Part shown: positions 33,676-36,247 of the stretch, one piece after another | Numbering within the stretch: the first letter of the stretch is position 1 | How the letters are laid out: every line of letters begins with the position of its first letter | Source of the DNA: CAXXOK01 sp001604115 | Lineage (GTDB): Bacteria > Bacillota > Clostridia > Christensenellales > Aristaeellaceae | DNA: 36,247 bases | Assembly: GCA_034928535.1 (NCBI GenBank) | Contig: JAYFOV010000040.1 | Location: forward strand, 1 to 36,247 | Direction: 5' to 3' | The notes under the pieces: generated by a model | What the model saw: the letters and a program-made list of their open reading frames with translations, nothing else | Database searches by the model: none | What the model was told of the DNA's origin: nothing | Position numbers and translations under genes: made by a program

Positions 33676-34031
33676 CGGGCAGCCCTGCCCTCCGGGCACA
33701 AGCCATGCGGCCAAAAGCTGCACCGATGCGCGGCGCAATGCCCGGCGCGCACTCCGCGCCCGCACAGGGCCTGGAGGGCAGCCTGCGCCTTGCAGGCCCG
33801 CTTGACCTTGCAGCGTTTGCAGGGCACCATGCTCCGGCAGTGCCCCAGGCACGCGCGGGGCATTTTTGCTCCCTGCCGGTCTATGGCAGCGCAGGCGGCG
33901 CATCGGCTATCGGGCATGCGGGCTGCGCCGCTGCGGCATCCATCCCACCTGAAGGGCGCATGGCGCGCAGGTGGGTTGCGGCGTTGTGGGCGGCCACCCC
34001 AGACCCCTTTGGAAAGCGAGGGAAATAATCC
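33676..34031 (+). other. Gap holding the HD-gene terminator and a possible repeat remnant
   Basis: Contains the terminator described separately and a hairpin CTGCC/GGCAG (~33878-33895). Near its end is GGGCGGCCACCCCAGACCCC, reminiscent of but not alignable to the dispersed repeats. No strong promoter for the following gene and no convincing short gene was found. Confidence 0.35.
33839..33867 (+). terminator. Rho-independent terminator downstream of the HD-domain gene
   Basis: Stem TGCCCC/GGGGCA (33841-33846 with 33857-33862), extendable by a G-T and an A-T pair, followed by T5 (33863-33867). Located about 165 nt after the HD gene. Confidence 0.65.
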
Positions 34032-36038
34032 ATGATCTGTGAACGCTGCGGCAGCTATCTGCCGGATGAAGCGATCCTGTGCAACACCTGCGGCGCCATG
34101 ATGCACCGCACCACCCAGACCCGCGACGAGGGCGTGCGCGCCATCCGTCAAGGCAGGCGCATGGCTGTGCCTGCGCCCCTGCCCGACCAGATGCGAGGGG
34201 ATGTTCCCGTGTATGGGGATTATGACATGAGCCCCTTGCCGGTGGAGCAGGAGCGCGGCGTGCGGCGCAGCAAGCCGCCCAAGGCGCCCACCGCCTCGCT
34301 GGACGCATTTGCCAGCCGGCCGAACACCCGGCGCGGCGTGCCGGTGCGCGGCAACATCCGCACACGGCAAGTGGTGTCCAAGCATGGCAAGGCGCATGTG
34401 GTCAGCGGCAGGCCGATCAACTGGATGCGCATCGGCGTGATTTTTGCAGTGCTGCTGCTTGCGGCCGCCATCGGTTATATGCTTTACATGCGCACCTCCG
34501 ATACCGGGCAGCGCACCACGGCAAGAAAGCGCGTGGTCACCGCCAATGCCGGCATGCTCACCCTGGCCACCAGCACCGATCCGCTCCTGGATGTGGAAAA
34601 ACAGGCGCTGCTCAAGGACTGGAGCGATGCCCCCGCCCAGGCCTATTGGCTGGTGGGGCAGGAGTATATGGATATGGGCGATATGCCGGATGCCGTGATG
34701 GCGTTCCAGATCGCTAATATTTTGCAGCCAAACAATTATGACGGTTTGCTTTTGCTGGGCTCAGCCTATGAGTTGAACAATGAGGATGCGCAGGCCGAGG
34801 CACTGTACCGGCAAATGCTGGAAACCGTGAGCCCTTCGCGCCCGGAGGCCTACACCGCGCTCATCAATATGCTGCTTAACCAGGATCGCAGGCCGGAGGC
34901 CGCGGATCTGATGCTGCTTGCCTTTACCAATACGGATCGGGAAAATTTCCGCCAACAGCGGCGTGATTTTATCCCCAATACGCCGCAGGTGGATACGGAT
35001 CACCTATCCGGCCGCTATGAGCTGGAGCAGCACATCACCGTGACCAGCCCGCAGGGGTATGATGTGTACTATACCCTGGACGATGCCGCCGAGCTGCCCG
35101 AGGGCGGCACACTGCTCACTGATGGCACGGTGACCATCCCGGAAGGCACCTTCACCCTGCGCGCCGTGTGCGTGGTGGAAGATCTGGTGAGCGATGAAAT
35201 GCACGCCAGCTACACCGTCTATTACCCAACGCCTGCCGCGCCCAAGTGCAACCTGGCGCCCAACACCTATAGCTCGCTGCGCGAGGTGAGCCTGCGCCCG
35301 GGCGAGGCGCTCAACGCCAAGGAAGCGCGCAAGGGCAAGACCAAGGAGCAGCTCGCCGTGGAGGATGATCAGACGTTTTACTACACCATCGACGGCTCCC
35401 TGCCCGATCCGGCCATCAGCCCTGTGTACACGGGGCCTATCAAGCTGCCCAGCGGGCGCGTGACGCTGCGGGCGGTAGCCGTAAACGGCTACGGCAAGCA
35501 GTCCAGCACCATGGAGGTCGGTTACAAGTTTGATGTCAAGCCCCACCCGCTGGAGGTATATTCCGAGACGGATGTATTCAGCGGTTTCAAGCTAAACGAC
35601 ACGACGCTGGAGGCATTTACCGCCGCCTTTGGGCAGCCCAAAAGCACCGTGCCCACCACCTACCTGACGCTGGATGCGCAGGCGCAGCATCTGGAATATG
35701 GGTGGGGCTATGCGGTGTTTGCGCTCACCGGCGGCCAGTGGAGTCTGGTGCGTGTGGAAATGACGGGCGCGATCGCCGGGGGGCCGCGCGGCGTGGGCAT
35801 TGGCAGCAGCGAAGCGGACATCACCGGTGTGTATAAGGATTTTGGCATGCCGCAAAACCAGGACACCAGCCGAAACCTGTACTATGCAGATCCCCAGATC
35901 GGCGTGGTGCTGGCCAATGAGGACGGCACGCGCACGGTGCAATATACCTGCAGGACGTTGGGCGGCAAAACCTGGGTGCTGCAATATCACCTCAAAAATG
36001 GACGCTGTGTGAAGATCGTGAACTATTTTAAGCCCTGA
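34032..36038 (+). CDS. Membrane-anchored zinc-ribbon/TPR/chitobiase-C-like multidomain protein
   Basis: 668 residues. An N-terminal zinc ribbon (Cys3, Cys6, Cys17, Cys20) is followed by a basic Pro-rich linker (about 25-130), one transmembrane helix (about 133-153), and thus a probable extracytoplasmic C-terminal part. That part begins with a TPR-like segment (about 195-290: AYWLVGQEYMDMGDMPDAVMAFQIANILQPNNYDGLLLLGSAYELN), then two CHB_HEX_C-like beta domains (about 335-400, and 416-508 with FYYTIDGSLPDPAISPVYTGPI...VTLRAVAVNGYGKQS). A C-terminal domain (about 515-668) carries a repeated F..FG.P pattern. ATG 34032 follows GAGGGAA. Such fusions occur in Clostridia; the function is unknown, perhaps cell-surface sensing or assembly. 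Confidence 0.85.
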   Translation: MICERCGSYLPDEAILCNTCGAMMHRTTQTRDEGVRAIRQGRRMAVPAPLPDQMRGDVPVYGDYDMSPLPVEQERGVRRSKPPKAPTASLDAFASRPNTRRGVPVRGNIRTRQVVSKHGKAHVVSGRPINWMRIGVIFAVLLLAAAIGYMLYMRTSDTGQRTTARKRVVTANAGMLTLATSTDPLLDVEKQALLKDWSDAPAQAYWLVGQEYMDMGDMPDAVMAFQIANILQPNNYDGLLLLGSAYELNNEDAQAEALYRQMLETVSPSRPEAYTALINMLLNQDRRPEAADLMLLAFTNTDRENFRQQRRDFIPNTPQVDTDHLSGRYELEQHITVTSPQGYDVYYTLDDAAELPEGGTLLTDGTVTIPEGTFTLRAVCVVEDLVSDEMHASYTVYYPTPAAPKCNLAPNTYSSLREVSLRPGEALNAKEARKGKTKEQLAVEDDQTFYYTIDGSLPDPAISPVYTGPIKLPSGRVTLRAVAVNGYGKQSSTMEVGYKFDVKPHPLEVYSETDVFSGFKLNDTTLEAFTAAFGQPKSTVPTTYLTLDAQAQHLEYGWGYAVFALTGGQWSLVRVEMTGAIAGGPRGVGIGSSEADITGVYKDFGMPQNQDTSRNLYYADPQIGVVLANEDGTRTVQYTCRTLGGKTWVLQYHLKNGRCVKIVNYFKP

Positions 36039-36073
36039 CCGGTCATCTCGGCAGCCAAACCATCCCAGATGGG

Positions 36074-36116
36074 GGTCAGTGACCGCTTGTGGGGTGCGGG
36101 GCAACGCCCCGCGCCC
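36074..36116 (+). repeat. Dispersed repeat core, copy near the right edge
   Basis: GGTCAGTGACCGCTTGTGGG, then GTGCGGGGCAACGCCCCGC. Hairpin 1 is replaced by GGTCA-G-TGACC. Hairpin 2 is GCGGGGC/GCCCCGC (36096-36102 with 36106-36112), same position and length class as TTTGGGGC/GCCCCAAA in copy A but with different paired bases. Confidence 0.6.
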
Positions 36117-36187
36117 GCAAGCGCCTACGCCACAAACACGGTGCAGTCAGCGGCTCCGCACACCCCAATGCAACAGGAGCCAGGCAA

Positions 36188-36217
36188 TTGCCCAGCTCTT
36201 ATTTTTGATACTATCAT
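36188..36217 (+). promoter_or_regulatory. Possible promoter of a gene beyond the window
   Basis: TTGCCC (36188-36193), 18-bp spacer containing an A/T-rich run, TATCAT (36212-36217). It directly abuts the truncated repeat core. Confidence 0.35.
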
Positions 36218-36247
36218 GGGGGTCAAGGGGTCACTGACCCCTTGTGG
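36218..36247 (+). repeat. Dispersed repeat core, truncated by the window edge
   Basis: GGGGGTCAAGGGGTCACTGA, then CCCCTTGTGG up to the last base. It contains a perfect dyad CAAGGGGTCA/TGACCCCTTG (36224-36233 with 36235-36244). It shares GGGGGTCA...TGACC.CTTGTGG with the copy at 36071-36092 and presumably continues outside. Confidence 0.6.

Overview
The window is GC-rich DNA that looks like a chromosomal segment of a high-GC member of the Clostridia (Firmicutes). Supporting signs are the first ~107 nt of a 16S rRNA gene at the left edge, AAGGAGG-type ribosome binding sites with frequent GTG/TTG starts, sigma-A-type promoters with 17-18 bp spacers standing out as AT-rich islands, and a Firmicutes-style housekeeping set (PgcA-type phosphoglucomutase, MnmG, Dxr, RseP/RasP, Hsp33). 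No phage, plasmid, CRISPR or tRNA signal was found. Genus cannot be assigned from the sequence alone.

Left part (1-12.8 kb): the rRNA operon runs leftward out of the window from a near-consensus promoter. Divergent from it are two tandem paralogous polytopic membrane proteins (458-4343), a structured intergenic segment, a MATE exporter translationally coupled to a glutamate-5-kinase-like amino acid kinase, and a small four-helix membrane protein ending at a perfect 21-bp terminator shared with the converging TraX-family gene. Next come a 31-residue putative single-pass protein, an SPL-type radical SAM protein, an exported serine hydrolase of the beta-lactamase/class C fold, and an AraC-type regulator on the minus strand.

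Middle (12.8-22.5 kb): a 1.2-kb stretch without recognisable genes, then phosphoglucomutase (minus), mnmG and a TPR_5-like protein (plus), and three consecutive M42 aminopeptidase paralogues (minus). Two inverted copies of a ~160-bp hairpin-rich repeat flank mnmG-TPR. Further short relatives of its core occur near 11.56 kb, 18.64 kb and 36.07-36.25 kb.

Right part (22.5-36.2 kb), all plus strand: dxr-rseP (isoprenoid precursor synthesis and intramembrane proteolysis), a CDP-alcohol phosphatidyltransferase, an EamA transporter, a YesL/DUF624-like membrane protein, a SAM methyltransferase, hslO (Hsp33), a long TPR-like protein, a HEAT-like protein, an HD-domain protein, and a zinc-ribbon/TM/TPR/chitobiase-C-like membrane-anchored protein. 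Most genes have their own promoter, often with an 80-250 nt leader, so the region is mainly mono- and bicistronic.

The least explained features are the dispersed two-hairpin repeat family with compensatory changes between copies, the tandem membrane paralogues, the branched inverted-repeat structure before the MATE gene, and the zinc-ribbon/CHB_HEX-like protein. No complete novel system can be claimed from the sequence alone.
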